Assembly: GCA_024281015.1 (NCBI GenBank)
Contig: JAMXLL010000245.1
Span: forward strand, 1-36,345
Reading direction: 5' to 3'
DNA length: 36,345 bases
From: Candidatus Binataceae bacterium
GTDB taxonomy: Bacteria > Desulfobacterota > Binatia > Binatales > Binataceae
In this document: positions 17,076 through 25,153 of the stretch, piece by piece
Position numbering within the stretch: the first letter of the stretch is position 1
Layout: each line of letters opens with the position of its first letter
Position numbers and translations under genes: made by a program
The notes under the pieces: generated by a model
Database searches by the model: none
Told to the model about the DNA's origin: nothing
What the model saw: the letters and a program-made list of their open reading frames with translations, nothing else

Positions 17076-17582
17076 TCAGGTGCTCACCGCATCACCGCTA
17101 CGCCGCTCGCGCGCGAGCCATCGCTCGCTCATTATCTTGTCCTGCAGCTTTAATAATCCCTCGGTCAACGCTTCCGGCCGCGGCGGGCAGCCGGGCACAT
17201 AGACATCCACCGGCAGAACCTTATCGACACCATCACAGACTGAGTACGCGAGTTGGAATAGTCCACCGCAATTCGAACAGCTTCCCATCGAAATAATATA
17301 TTTGGGATCGGGCATCTGATCGTAAAGAAGCCGTGTTCTTAGCGCCATTTTCAGGGTCAAAGTGCCGGCGATAATCATGAGATCTGATTGTCGCGCCGAC
17401 GCACGCGGAGTGGCGCCGAAGCGCTCAATGTCCGAACGCGGCCCACCTGTGTGCATCAGTTCAATCGCACAGCAAGCGAGTCCGAACAGCATGTACCAAA
17501 GGCTCGACTTGCGCATCCAATTGATTAGCTCGTCAGTCTTGGTAGTCAGAACATAATCGGGCAAAGTATTGAGCAAAGACAT
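17076..17582 (-). CDS. nuoB: NADH-quinone oxidoreductase subunit B
   Basis: This 168-residue subunit holds the terminal cluster N2, which reduces quinone. The four ligands are visible: Cys37 and Cys38 in [11 protein letters not shown], Cys102 in GSCSNCGG, and Cys132 in [11 protein letters not shown]. The [15 protein letters not shown] stretch is characteristic. Its ATG follows the nuoA TAA immediately, so translation is probably coupled. Confidence 0.97.
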   Translation of the reverse strand: MSLLNTLPDYVLTTKTDELINWMRKSSLWYMLFGLACCAIELMHTGGPRSDIERFGATPRASARQSDLMIIAGTLTLKMALRTRLLYDQMPDPKYIISMGSCSNCGGLFQLAYSVCDGVDKVLPVDVYVPGCPPRPEALTEGLLKLQDKIMSERWLARERRSGDAVST

Positions 17583-17984
17583 TTACGTTACGTTATCCTG
17601 GTCAGGAACCTTTTTAATCCACTCCAGGTCGCGCTTGGCCCAGACATAGACTAATCCAACAAACAGAATGAGCAGAAAAATCAGTATTTCACTCAGCGCG
17701 AACCAGCGCCGTCCGTGCCTGATCCAATCCAGGTACACCGTCGCGACCGGATAAATGAACGCGACTTCGACTTCGAAGATGACAAACACAAGTGCAATCA
17801 GATAAAAGCGGACATTAAAGTTTATCCACGCGCTGCCAGTGGGCGGCTCGCCGCATTCGTACGGCATCAGCTTGCGCCGGAATGGATTGTTCGGGGCCAA
17901 CAGCTTCTGCAGCCCCACCATCGCAGCCATGAACAATAGTCCAATGACTGTCAGCGCAAGTGGGACACCATAATTGGAGTACAT
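17583..17984 (-). CDS. nuoA: NADH-quinone oxidoreductase subunit A
   Basis: This 133-residue protein has three membrane helices and is the first gene of the operon. The loop MPYECGEPPTGSAWINFNVRFY contains the conserved Cys region of NuoA. FVIFEVEVAFIYPVA carries the membrane Glu residues. The gap to the upstream zinc-ribbon gene is only 56 bp and holds no clear promoter. The nuo operon may therefore be transcribed from further upstream. No strong Shine-Dalgarno sequence precedes the ATG. Confidence 0.95.
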   Translation of the reverse strand: MYSNYGVPLALTVIGLLFMAAMVGLQKLLAPNNPFRRKLMPYECGEPPTGSAWINFNVRFYLIALVFVIFEVEVAFIYPVATVYLDWIRHGRRWFALSEILIFLLILFVGLVYVWAKRDLEWIKKVPDQDNVT

Positions 17985-18040
17985 GGTCTGACAGCTGCCG
18001 TTTACGTCAGTGAGCTCGAGTCAATTAGCTGGCGCATCAA

Positions 18041-18313
18041 TTATGGCCGCGCCCGTTTCGTTTGCTCGCCGAGACGCTCCAGCGCGGCTCCCTCCAGCCA
18101 GGCGCCGTGACCGTCAGGACAGGCCAAAATAGTTGACTCGCTGCCGGACCGGGACACCAGTTGAGCCGAACATCGCGGACAATGGAGTTGCGCATCCTGC
18201 CTCGCACGGAGTTTGTCGAGTAGCAGGCGATCCTGTTCGCGCGCCCATTGATCCTCGCGGACCTTTTCAAGGTCATGTATTTTGTCACCAAAGCGGTCCT
18301 TTTGATCGTCCAT
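18041..18313 (-). CDS. Small zf-TFIIB-like zinc-ribbon protein
   Basis: This 90-residue protein has a charged helical N-terminal half (residues 1-42, coiled-coil-like) and a zinc ribbon. The ribbon has CPRC at 45-48 and CPDGHGAWLEGAALERL from 65. Usual family members read CPxCxGxWL; here the fourth ligand seems to be His69 instead of Cys. Function is unknown for this family of small bacterial zinc ribbons. AAGGA stands before the ATG at 18313. It lies 27 bp after the FmdB-like gene and 56 bp before nuoA, so the three may share a transcript. Confidence 0.7.
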   Translation of the reverse strand: MDDQKDRFGDKIHDLEKVREDQWAREQDRLLLDKLRARQDAQLHCPRCSAQLVSRSGSESTILACPDGHGAWLEGAALERLGEQTKRARP

Positions 18314-18340
18314 ACTGTCCTTAGCACCCGTCAGTCGAGA

Positions 18341-18676
18341 TCAGATCATATCCTTGATCAGTTTGCCGGTGCGCGCCTGCTCCACGGTCTCGTCGAACTT
18401 CGACCCCAGGTCAACACCCATCTCTTTTGCCCGCTTTTTAGCCCAGAGGCCCACGTTGCGCGAGTCGCGATAAAACGACTCATCGCGCGGTTTTCTGGTA
18501 TCGAAATTGTTCATGCGGGCCGCCTCGCTCTCAACTAACGCGAATGACGACATAACGCGCCGGGTCTGCGACGAACCGCAGATGGGGCAGGTGGGATGCT
18601 GAAGCTGCTCAGAACCGAGCACCACATGCGACGCAACACCCCCACAAGCGGCACATTCGTATTCAAAAATCGGCAT
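18341..18676 (-). CDS. FmdB-family zinc-ribbon protein
   Basis: This 111-residue protein starts with the FmdB signature MPIFEYECAACG (Cys8, Cys11), followed by CPICGSS (Cys30, Cys33). These form a putative zinc ribbon. The C-terminal half is charged and probably helical or disordered. FmdB proteins are widely described as putative regulatory proteins, but their molecular role is not established. A GGGCA-ATTC-TGCCC hairpin at 18707-18720 lies in its leader. The gene is first of the possible unit FmdB, zf-TFIIB, nuoA-N. Confidence 0.85.
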   Translation of the reverse strand: MPIFEYECAACGGVASHVVLGSEQLQHPTCPICGSSQTRRVMSSFALVESEAARMNNFDTRKPRDESFYRDSRNVGLWAKKRAKEMGVDLGSKFDETVEQARTGKLIKDMI

Positions 18677-18892
18677 CTGTTTAAGGATAGTCGAGTCGTG
18701 TCAGAGGGGCAATTCTGCCCTGTACGGCTGGCTGGCCGGCAACGCGAGCTCAGGTGGAGGATTTGCCGCAAATCAGCCGAAAGTCGTCGTCCCCGGAAAA
18801 AAACGCGCACCGCGAGTCGGCTGGCGAAAAAGTTGCAGCTATGAGCAGTCGACGGTGAGCGGCAGAAAACTAGCTACCAGTCGCAGCTGCGG

Positions 18893-19870
18893 CTACGGTT
18901 GGCTCGCACCCACGGCGATGGGATCGAGCACGAGATGGCGGATCTCTCCAGGATGGGCGAACAGCGCAATTTCCATCGCTTCTGCATTATGGGCATAACC
19001 AAACCGTGCTCGTGAATCGATCATTATCAGCCCAGCCTCGGCGCCCGTGGACGCGTAAAGAACATTGATCGCTCTTACTGCAGCTCTTTGCGCGCCAACT
19101 CCGGTGAGCAGGGCGACCGCTTCGCGGCACAAGCAGGACTTCATTATTGCCTCACCGGTACCGGTGGCCGAAGCAGCGCCGTTTGCGGCGGCGAACAGAC
19201 CCGCGCCGATGAGCGCCGAATCGCCGATTCGGCCCGCCATCTTTCCCGAAACGCCCCCGGTAGATGTCGCTGCCGCCACATTGCCGGCCTGGTCTACCGC
19301 AACCGCTCCCACCGTCCCGTGTTGTCGTGAAACTTTGCCGGGAGCTTGAAGGGTGGCCAGCCAACGGTTGCGTGCGCGATCTGTGACCAATTGCTCCGGG
19401 CGGCACATCCGCAGGCCAGCCTCGCGCGCCAGGCGCTCCGCCGCCCGTCCTGCCATCAACACGTGTGGAGTTCTATCCATTACGACCCTGGACAGCAGGA
19501 TCGGATTACGCACCCTGCCGACCAGCACCACGCCGCCGGCTCGCACCCGGGTCGCCGTTTTTTTCCGTATGTTGACATTCGCATTGAGGGTGCTCGAGAG
19601 CTCAGCGACCATAAGAGCCGCATCCATTTCGACTCTGCCGTCAAGCGTCAGCACCGAACCGAAGCCAGCGTTGAACAGCCCATGATCTTCCAATGCCACA
19701 ACGGTCCTGGAGACTGCGTCTGCCGCACTACCGCCCTCTCGCAAGATAGCTGAGCCGCCCTCTACGGCCGCCACAAGCGCCCGCTGCCGTTCCGCTCGTT
19801 CTGAAACCGGTACGCGTCGGCCGGCGCCACCATGGGCAATGAGGGCTGGCTTGATGATCGGTTTGTGCAC
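18893..19870 (-). CDS. Ntn-type isoaspartyl peptidase / L-asparaginase
   Basis: This 325-residue protein belongs to the plant-type asparaginase family, an Ntn-hydrolase that self-cleaves to expose a catalytic Thr. The predicted nucleophile is Thr186 in HGTVGAVAVDQAGNVAAATS, followed by the STGG substrate loop. The N-terminal IAHGGAG and FNAGFGSVLTLDGRVEMDA are further hallmarks. It would hydrolyse L-asparagine or beta-aspartyl (isoaspartyl) dipeptides. The region before the Thr is the usual alpha-chain linker. The start is GTG at 19870, 27 bp after the methyltransferase stop, suggesting one transcript. Confidence 0.9.
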   Translation of the reverse strand: MHKPIIKPALIAHGGAGRRVPVSERAERQRALVAAVEGGSAILREGGSAADAVSRTVVALEDHGLFNAGFGSVLTLDGRVEMDAALMVAELSSTLNANVNIRKKTATRVRAGGVVLVGRVRNPILLSRVVMDRTPHVLMAGRAAERLAREAGLRMCRPEQLVTDRARNRWLATLQAPGKVSRQHGTVGAVAVDQAGNVAAATSTGGVSGKMAGRIGDSALIGAGLFAAANGAASATGTGEAIMKSCLCREAVALLTGVGAQRAAVRAINVLYASTGAEAGLIMIDSRARFGYAHNAEAMEIALFAHPGEIRHLVLDPIAVGASQP

Positions 19871-19897
19871 CGCGATCAGCTTGAGGACGCTTTGTGA

Positions 19898-20719
19898 TCA
19901 GGCGACCGGTTCGCACGAACCGGCGGTCCGTCGCGCCCACAGGAACAACCGCCGGAAATGAAACGTGAGCGGGCCACGAGTGCCGTAAGCCTCTTCAAGA
20001 CGATGGGTCAATTCGGCGACAAAGGTGGAATGCTGCGCAGCCGGGAGGCGGTCGAGAAAGCGCCGTAAAGAAGTGCTTCGGCAAAACTCCACCACTTCAC
20101 CTGGATTGCGCATCGGGTGATGAAAGATCTGGTAGAAGCAATTCACGTCACTAAAGCCGATCTGGCTCAACATGAGAGCGTAGTCAGAGGCCGGCAAGAC
20201 GTTCTCCTCGGACGGAGTCCGCACCTCACTTAGCGCCGAATTCCATGGGGGCTCAGTGGCCATCTGGTGCATCATGGATTGCGCTGCTTCTGATTCATTT
20301 GCCGGAATTTGAATTACCAGCCGACCACCTTCGCGCAGCCCGCCGTAGATAGACGCCAGGATGCCGCGATGGTTGCTCGCCCACTGTAGCGCGGCGTTAG
20401 AGAAAACGACGCTGTACTCTTGTTCGGCCTGGAAGTCACGAAAATCACCAAGTTTGAATTGCAGCCGCTGGCGCAGGCCGACCTCCAGCGTTTGATAAAG
20501 CTTGAGTGCACGGCCGATCATGGCCGGCGAGGAGTCAATCCCGACCACCGAGCCGCCCGGGCTGCGGCGCGCGAGTTCAACGGTATGCTCACCGGTTCCG
20601 CAGCCTAAGTCGGCGATTCTCTCACCGGGCCCTAGCTGCAAATGCGCGAGCATCATCGTCACCGGTTCGGTGCGGTACCCGCTAAAGCGATTGTATAAAT
20701 CCGGATCCCAGTCAGACAT
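19898..20719 (-). CDS. SAM-dependent methyltransferase, trans-aconitate 2-methyltransferase-like
   Basis: This 273-residue class I methyltransferase has motif I, IADLGCGTGEHT (residues 35-46), and the acidic end of strand 2 in VVGIDSSPAMI. SNAALQWASNHRGIL is a characteristic trans-aconitate methyltransferase (Tam) stretch. The N-terminus, MSDWDPDLYNRF, matches Tam closely. Tam methylates trans-aconitate, a by-product that inhibits aconitase. The ATG at 20719 was chosen on this match. The open frame to 21136 lies inside der and is not coding. The gene is 46 bp after der. Confidence 0.8.
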   Translation of the reverse strand: MSDWDPDLYNRFSGYRTEPVTMMLAHLQLGPGERIADLGCGTGEHTVELARRSPGGSVVGIDSSPAMIGRALKLYQTLEVGLRQRLQFKLGDFRDFQAEQEYSVVFSNAALQWASNHRGILASIYGGLREGGRLVIQIPANESEAAQSMMHQMATEPPWNSALSEVRTPSEENVLPASDYALMLSQIGFSDVNCFYQIFHHPMRNPGEVVEFCRSTSLRRFLDRLPAAQHSTFVAELTHRLEEAYGTRGPLTFHFRRLFLWARRTAGSCEPVA

Positions 20720-20765
20720 GAGTTTCTCGTTCCTGGTGCGGTGGAGCGGCCGTATTGACGCTAAC

Positions 20766-22223
20766 CTAATCTTCTCCCGCACTGCGCCCCGCATCCAAAT
20801 CGCTTCGGGGCGAAAGCCGGTGCGGTCGGTCTGCGCTACGCCGGGGAGCAGCGCGCGACTTCCGGGCCCGGCGGAAATCCATTCGAAGCGGCGTGCCGCT
20901 CGTCTCCAGCCCGAGTGCAGTACGAAAGCGGCCTTCGAGAAAGCGCGCATAATGCGCTGGAATGTCGCGCTCAAGATTACAGAAGATTGCCAGCCGTGGC
21001 GGGGCCGTAGCCACCTGTGTGACATACATGGGCTTGAGCCGCCGATTTCCCACCAACGGCGGTTCGAGCGTCGCAATCGCTTCCGCCAGAACACGATTGA
21101 GCGTAGGGGTACGAAACTCCGCGCGCCATGCTTCACCCGCCCGGCTGGCTGCCGGGATTATCTGGTTCACGCCATCACCGGTCCGCGCCGATGTTATGAC
21201 GATCGGCGCAACATCCAGAAACTGGTACCGCTGCCGGGTATTATGAATAAAGCCGGCCAGCCGCCGGCCGGCCTTGGCCGCGAGGTCCCACTTGTTGGCG
21301 ACCAGGATGAGCGCACGATCGTTGGCGTCGACCAGACGGGCCAGACGCGCGTCCTGATCTGTGAATCCCTCGGCCGCGTCTATGACAAGCGCGAGCACGT
21401 CGGCGCGTCTGATTGTCGAAATCGCGCGCCCGACCGAATGATGCTCAAGTTCTCCTTCAACTTTTGCCGGGCGCCGGATGCCGGCCGTATCGATCAGGAG
21501 CAGCGTGTGCCCATCGAACTGGAGCGGTACTTCGACCGGGTCCCGAGTGGTGCCAGGATGCTCGTCGACGATTGCACGTGCAAAGCCCGTAAGGCGATTG
21601 AGCAAAGAGGATTTACCGACATTAGGGCGACCGATCAGAGCAAGGCGCAGGATGGGTCGATCGGCAATCTGAACTTCTCGTGCGGGTAGATTAGCGCAGA
21701 TTTGATCGAGTAACTCGCCCATGCCGCGCCCATGTGCCGCAGAAATGGAATTTACCGAATCAATCCCAAGCCTCCAGGCCTCCGCCGCCAGCGCCTCCTG
21801 CTGAGGGTTATCGATCTTGTTGACTGCGAGCAGCATCGGACGTCCGGTTTGGCGCACCAGCGCCAGCGCCTCCTGGTCTCCGCTCGAGATTCCCGTTCGC
21901 CCGTCGATAACGAATACAATCAAGTCGGCGGCACCCAGGGCCTGCAAGGCTCCTTCCATCGCCCGCTCCGCCGCCGGTTCCTGTACGTAGAGCTCGAGCC
22001 CGCCGCTGTCGACGACGACGAATTCGCGGTCGCCATGCGAAGTGGTGGCAAGATTAAGATCTCTCGTGGTCCCCGCGACCGGGCTGATGATGGCACGGGA
22101 GCCACCTACCATCCGGTTGAACAGGGTGGATTTGCCAACGTTGGCGCGCCCGGTCAGCATCACGACCGGCTGACCACCCGCCCATCGTCGAATGTCCACC
22201 GTTGGATCAAGTTTTCGACGCAT
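20766..22223 (-). CDS. der: Ribosome biogenesis GTPase Der (EngA)
   Basis: This 485-residue protein has two tandem GTPase domains and a C-terminal KH-like domain, the unique layout of Der. The first P-loop is GRANVGKST (residues 25-33), with AVNKID as its G4 motif. The second is GRPNVGKSS (198-206), with VANKWD as its G4. The KH-like end contains PLVGNRRLKPMYVTQV. Der acts in 50S ribosome assembly. The usual Pro of the first P-loop is Ala here. The protein ends in an Arg-rich tail. Its ATG follows the era TGA without a gap. Confidence 0.95.
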   Translation of the reverse strand: MRRKLDPTVDIRRWAGGQPVVMLTGRANVGKSTLFNRMVGGSRAIISPVAGTTRDLNLATTSHGDREFVVVDSGGLELYVQEPAAERAMEGALQALGAADLIVFVIDGRTGISSGDQEALALVRQTGRPMLLAVNKIDNPQQEALAAEAWRLGIDSVNSISAAHGRGMGELLDQICANLPAREVQIADRPILRLALIGRPNVGKSSLLNRLTGFARAIVDEHPGTTRDPVEVPLQFDGHTLLLIDTAGIRRPAKVEGELEHHSVGRAISTIRRADVLALVIDAAEGFTDQDARLARLVDANDRALILVANKWDLAAKAGRRLAGFIHNTRQRYQFLDVAPIVITSARTGDGVNQIIPAASRAGEAWRAEFRTPTLNRVLAEAIATLEPPLVGNRRLKPMYVTQVATAPPRLAIFCNLERDIPAHYARFLEGRFRTALGLETSGTPLRMDFRRARKSRAAPRRSADRPHRLSPRSDLDAGRSAGED

Positions 22224-23120
22224 TCACAGCCCCAGTTCTTTGAGCTTGCGCGGGTCGCTGGTCCATCCCTTTTCCACCTTGACGCGCAGTTCAAGAAAGA
22301 TGCGGCGCTCGAGGAGCTCCTGGAGTTCGAGGCGCGCCTGGGTGCCAATCGCCTTGAGCATCCGGCCACCTGCCCCGATCACCATCGCCTTGTGCGTGTC
22401 ACGCTCGACAATAATCAGGGCCGAGATCCGGGTCAGGTTGCGCGCCGGCTCGTCGCCGAAGTCCTCGACAGTTACGGCCGTTGAAAACGGTATCTCCTGC
22501 TGCATGGCCAGGAAGAGCTTTTCGCGAATAATCTCTTCACTGAGCATGCGCTCACTCTGATCAGTATATTCCTCTGCAGACATTAGAGCTCGGCTCTTGG
22601 GCAAGAGCGGCTTGATTACGCGCAGGAGCTCGTCAAGATTTTCCCCGGTTCGTGCACTGATCGGTACAATCTCGGCGGCGGGGACGACCTGATGCGCCTG
22701 TTCGATAATCGGCAGCAGTGAGCTGCGGGCGACCAGATCGATTTTGTTGATCGCTACCACGACCGGGCGTTCGAACCTGGGCACCTGTGTCAAAAACCGC
22801 CGATCAGCCTCATTCAGACCCTTCCCGGCTTCAACCACGGCGACAATTATTTCCCCCTCCGCCATGCACCGCCGCGCGGTGTCCACCATGCGGCGATTGA
22901 GCGGGCGGCGTGATTCATGGAGACCCGGTGTATCGATGAGAATAAACTGGGCATCGGAGTCGGTACGCACGCCGATGATGCGGCGCCGCGTGGTCTGCGG
23001 CTTTGGTGTCACGATCGCGACCTTTTGCCCAACGATTTGGTTGACGATGGTCGATTTTCCTACGTTGGTGCGGCCGCCGATGGCAACGAACCCGGCACGG
23101 TAGGCGCTCAACTCGCTCAT
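22224..23120 (-). CDS. era: GTPase Era
   Basis: This 298-residue GTPase has the P-loop GGRTNVGKST (15-24), DTPGLHESRRPL as G3, AINKID as G4, and a C-terminal KH domain. The KH domain includes VIGAGGRMLKAIGTQARLEL. Era binds the 3' end of 16S rRNA and acts in 30S maturation. The canonical Pro before Asn in the P-loop is Thr here. The ATG at 23120 gives the usual N-terminus MSELSAYRAGFVAIG. An in-frame GTG five codons upstream is an alternative. It lies 21 bp after rnc and its TGA touches the der ATG. Confidence 0.95.
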   Translation of the reverse strand: MSELSAYRAGFVAIGGRTNVGKSTIVNQIVGQKVAIVTPKPQTTRRRIIGVRTDSDAQFILIDTPGLHESRRPLNRRMVDTARRCMAEGEIIVAVVEAGKGLNEADRRFLTQVPRFERPVVVAINKIDLVARSSLLPIIEQAHQVVPAAEIVPISARTGENLDELLRVIKPLLPKSRALMSAEEYTDQSERMLSEEIIREKLFLAMQQEIPFSTAVTVEDFGDEPARNLTRISALIIVERDTHKAMVIGAGGRMLKAIGTQARLELQELLERRIFLELRVKVEKGWTSDPRKLKELGL

Positions 23121-23141
23121 GGTGGACCCGCACACGGGCTG

Positions 23142-23903
23142 CTATTGCCGTTCCAGCTCGATCTGGTTTAATGCGGCTTGCGCGGCGGCCTGTTCGCTCT
23201 GTTTCTTGCTCGCACCTTCGCCGATCCCAAGTTCTCGTCCGGCGATGCTAATCCGAGTGGTGAAGCGTTTGGCATGATCAGGTCCACGTGCCGCCAGCAG
23301 TTCGTAAATGGGCTGAGTCCGGAAGCGCCGATAAGAGAGTTCCTGGAGCTCAGTCTTATAATCCCGCTCAGCGGTCGGGCCGCCAATATCGGTGACAAAC
23401 AGCGCCTCCACCACCCGCTGCGCAGGTTTGAGACCCCCATCGCTGTATATCGCCCCAATCACGGCTTCAAACGATGCGGCCAAAATCGAGATTTTGTCGC
23501 GTCCCCCATTTTTTTCTTCGCCCTTCCCCAGCCGCAGCTTGCCGCCCAGGCCTATCTCCAGCGCCTTGAGCGCCAGCGTCCGCCCATTGACAATTGAGGC
23601 GCGCTCCTTGGACAGGGTTCCTTCCTTGGCGTGGGGCAGCCGGCGCATCAACAGATCGGCAATAGCGAGGTCGAGCACCGCATCGCCGAGGAACTCCAGC
23701 CGTTCGTAATGGGGCTCGCCGGCCGCCACCGCGCTAGGATGCGTCAGGGCAATCTGCAGCAGGGCGGGCTCCGCGAAGCGGTAGCCGAGCGTGCGCTCGA
23801 GCTCGGCGCCGAGACGATCAGGCAGTAATTGCGGGTCGGGCCGGCGCGGCTGGGCTGATGGTGGTTTGAACCAGCCGGCCAACCAACTGACAGCTCTGAG
23901 CAA
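23142..23903 (-). CDS. rnc: Ribonuclease III
   Basis: This 253-residue endonuclease cuts double-stranded RNA in rRNA processing and mRNA turnover. The catalytic signature ERLEFLGDAVL is at residues 67-77, with the later metal-site Glu in FEAVIGAIYSDGG. A dsRNA-binding domain fills the C-terminus (DYKTELQELSYRRF ... ASKKQSEQAAAQAAL). The start is probably TTG at 23903, with AGAAGG and GGAGG upstream inside mtaB. This makes rnc overlap the end of mtaB by 86 bp in another frame. The first 25 residues are poorly conserved, so a slightly later start is possible. The rnc-era pairing is a widespread arrangement. Confidence 0.93.
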   Translation of the reverse strand: MLRAVSWLAGWFKPPSAQPRRPDPQLLPDRLGAELERTLGYRFAEPALLQIALTHPSAVAAGEPHYERLEFLGDAVLDLAIADLLMRRLPHAKEGTLSKERASIVNGRTLALKALEIGLGGKLRLGKGEEKNGGRDKISILAASFEAVIGAIYSDGGLKPAQRVVEALFVTDIGGPTAERDYKTELQELSYRRFRTQPIYELLAARGPDHAKRFTTRISIAGRELGIGEGASKKQSEQAAAQAALNQIELERQ

Positions 23904-25152
23904 ACGCGCCTTCTACCTCCACTTCACAGTTTGTCATCTTAATACTACATTCCGTCAAGACCGGGACATAGTTGCGGCTGTAACCGCGCAGCCGCCCGTC
24001 CGCCGTGACTTCTTCCAGTAATACATTAAGCTTCTTGCCCACCTGGCCGGCGGTAAACCGCTGCCGTTTCTGCTCGCCCAATTGCCGCATCAGCGCCGCG
24101 CGCCTCGTTACCTCCGCGGCTGCGACCCGCCCGCCGAATTTTGCCGCGCTGGTGCCGGTACGCGCTGAATAGGGAAAAACGTGAAAATAGGCCAGCGGCA
24201 ATTGCTCGACAAACTTCAGGTACTCCTGGAATTGTACGGCGGTTTCCCCGGGAAAGCCGACGATCAAATCAGTACCAACAGCTGCCTCCGGCATCGCCGC
24301 CAATACACGTTCCACCCGGCCGCGAAAGTAATCAGCGGTATACCGGCGGCGCATTCGGGAGAGCGTTTGGTCTTCGCCGGCCTGCAACGGCAGATGGAAA
24401 TGGGGGCAAAAGCCGGAACTTTGGGCGACGATTCGGATAATTCTGTCACTCAGCTCTTCAGGATCGAGTGAGCTCAGCCGCACCCGCCCGATGGGGCAGC
24501 GCTCCGCCAGCATCTCGAGCAACTGCTCCAGACTGACCGGCGGCTCGAGGTCACGGCCATATCCTCCCAGGTGCACGCCCGAGATAACCACTTCCTTGAA
24601 CCCGCGCGCCGCCAGATCGTCAAGCCCCGCAAAAATCCGTCTTGGCGCCACACTGCGGGATCGGCCCCGCGCGGTGGGTACGATGCAGAATGAGCAGAAT
24701 TGGTCGCAGCCCTCCTGCACTTTAAGGAATGCCCGGGTATGCCCGTCCAAACCGGCGGCGCCAAGCTCAATCGGCGCGATTTCCTTGCGCAGGTTCGAAA
24801 CCATCACGCGCTCGTCACCGCCGCGGACGACCACCCTTTCCAGGTCGCCGGCCCGGCCAAGGCCGACCACAGCATCTACCTCGTGCGCCTGTGCCAGGAG
24901 TTGCGGATTAGCTTGCGCCAGGCATCCCGTCATAATCACGCGGGCCGCCGGGTTAAGCTTGCGGGCGCGGCGCGCGAGCCTGAGGCTCTCCGCGTCGGCC
25001 CGGTGAGTCACCGTGCAGGTGTTTACCACATACACTTCAGCCGGCTGGTCAAATTCGGTCCGTTGCATGCCAAGCGCGAGCAGCCGCGTTTCAATCATGG
25101 CCGAATCATACTGATTGACCTTGCAGCCCAGGGTTGCGATTGCAAACCGCAT
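23818..25152 (-). CDS. mtaB: tRNA t6A37 methylthiotransferase MtaB
   Basis: This 444-residue radical-SAM enzyme adds a methylthio group to t6A at position 37 of tRNA. The N-terminal domain has the three cluster-binding cysteines in LGCKVNQYDS, VNTCTVT and MTGCLAQ. The radical-SAM motif is CDQFCSFC, followed by the characteristic IVPTARGRSRS. A TRAM RNA-binding domain lies near the C-terminus. The CKVNQ start fits MtaB rather than MiaB or RimO. The ATG at 25152 lies one base after the mnmA stop. Its 3' end overlaps rnc by 86 bp. Confidence 0.9.
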   Translation of the reverse strand: MRFAIATLGCKVNQYDSAMIETRLLALGMQRTEFDQPAEVYVVNTCTVTHRADAESLRLARRARKLNPAARVIMTGCLAQANPQLLAQAHEVDAVVGLGRAGDLERVVVRGGDERVMVSNLRKEIAPIELGAAGLDGHTRAFLKVQEGCDQFCSFCIVPTARGRSRSVAPRRIFAGLDDLAARGFKEVVISGVHLGGYGRDLEPPVSLEQLLEMLAERCPIGRVRLSSLDPEELSDRIIRIVAQSSGFCPHFHLPLQAGEDQTLSRMRRRYTADYFRGRVERVLAAMPEAAVGTDLIVGFPGETAVQFQEYLKFVEQLPLAYFHVFPYSARTGTSAAKFGGRVAAAEVTRRAALMRQLGEQKRQRFTAGQVGKKLNVLLEEVTADGRLRGYSRNYVPVLTECSIKMTNCEVEVEGAFAQSCQLVGRLVQTTISPAAPARPAITA

Positions 25153-25153
25153 C

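Noticed and set aside
18861-18895. Possible terminator after the asparaginase gene (CGCAGCTGCG palindrome near TTTT)
   Set aside because: The palindrome has no room for a loop, leaving only a 3-bp stem, and the T run is short and distant.
19898-21136. Longer methyltransferase form with a 139-residue N-terminal extension
   Set aside because: The extension is out-of-frame der sequence; family homology begins at the ATG at 20719.
20502-21689. A 395-codon + strand open frame
   Set aside because: It is antisense to der and the methyltransferase gene and has no domain-like pattern.
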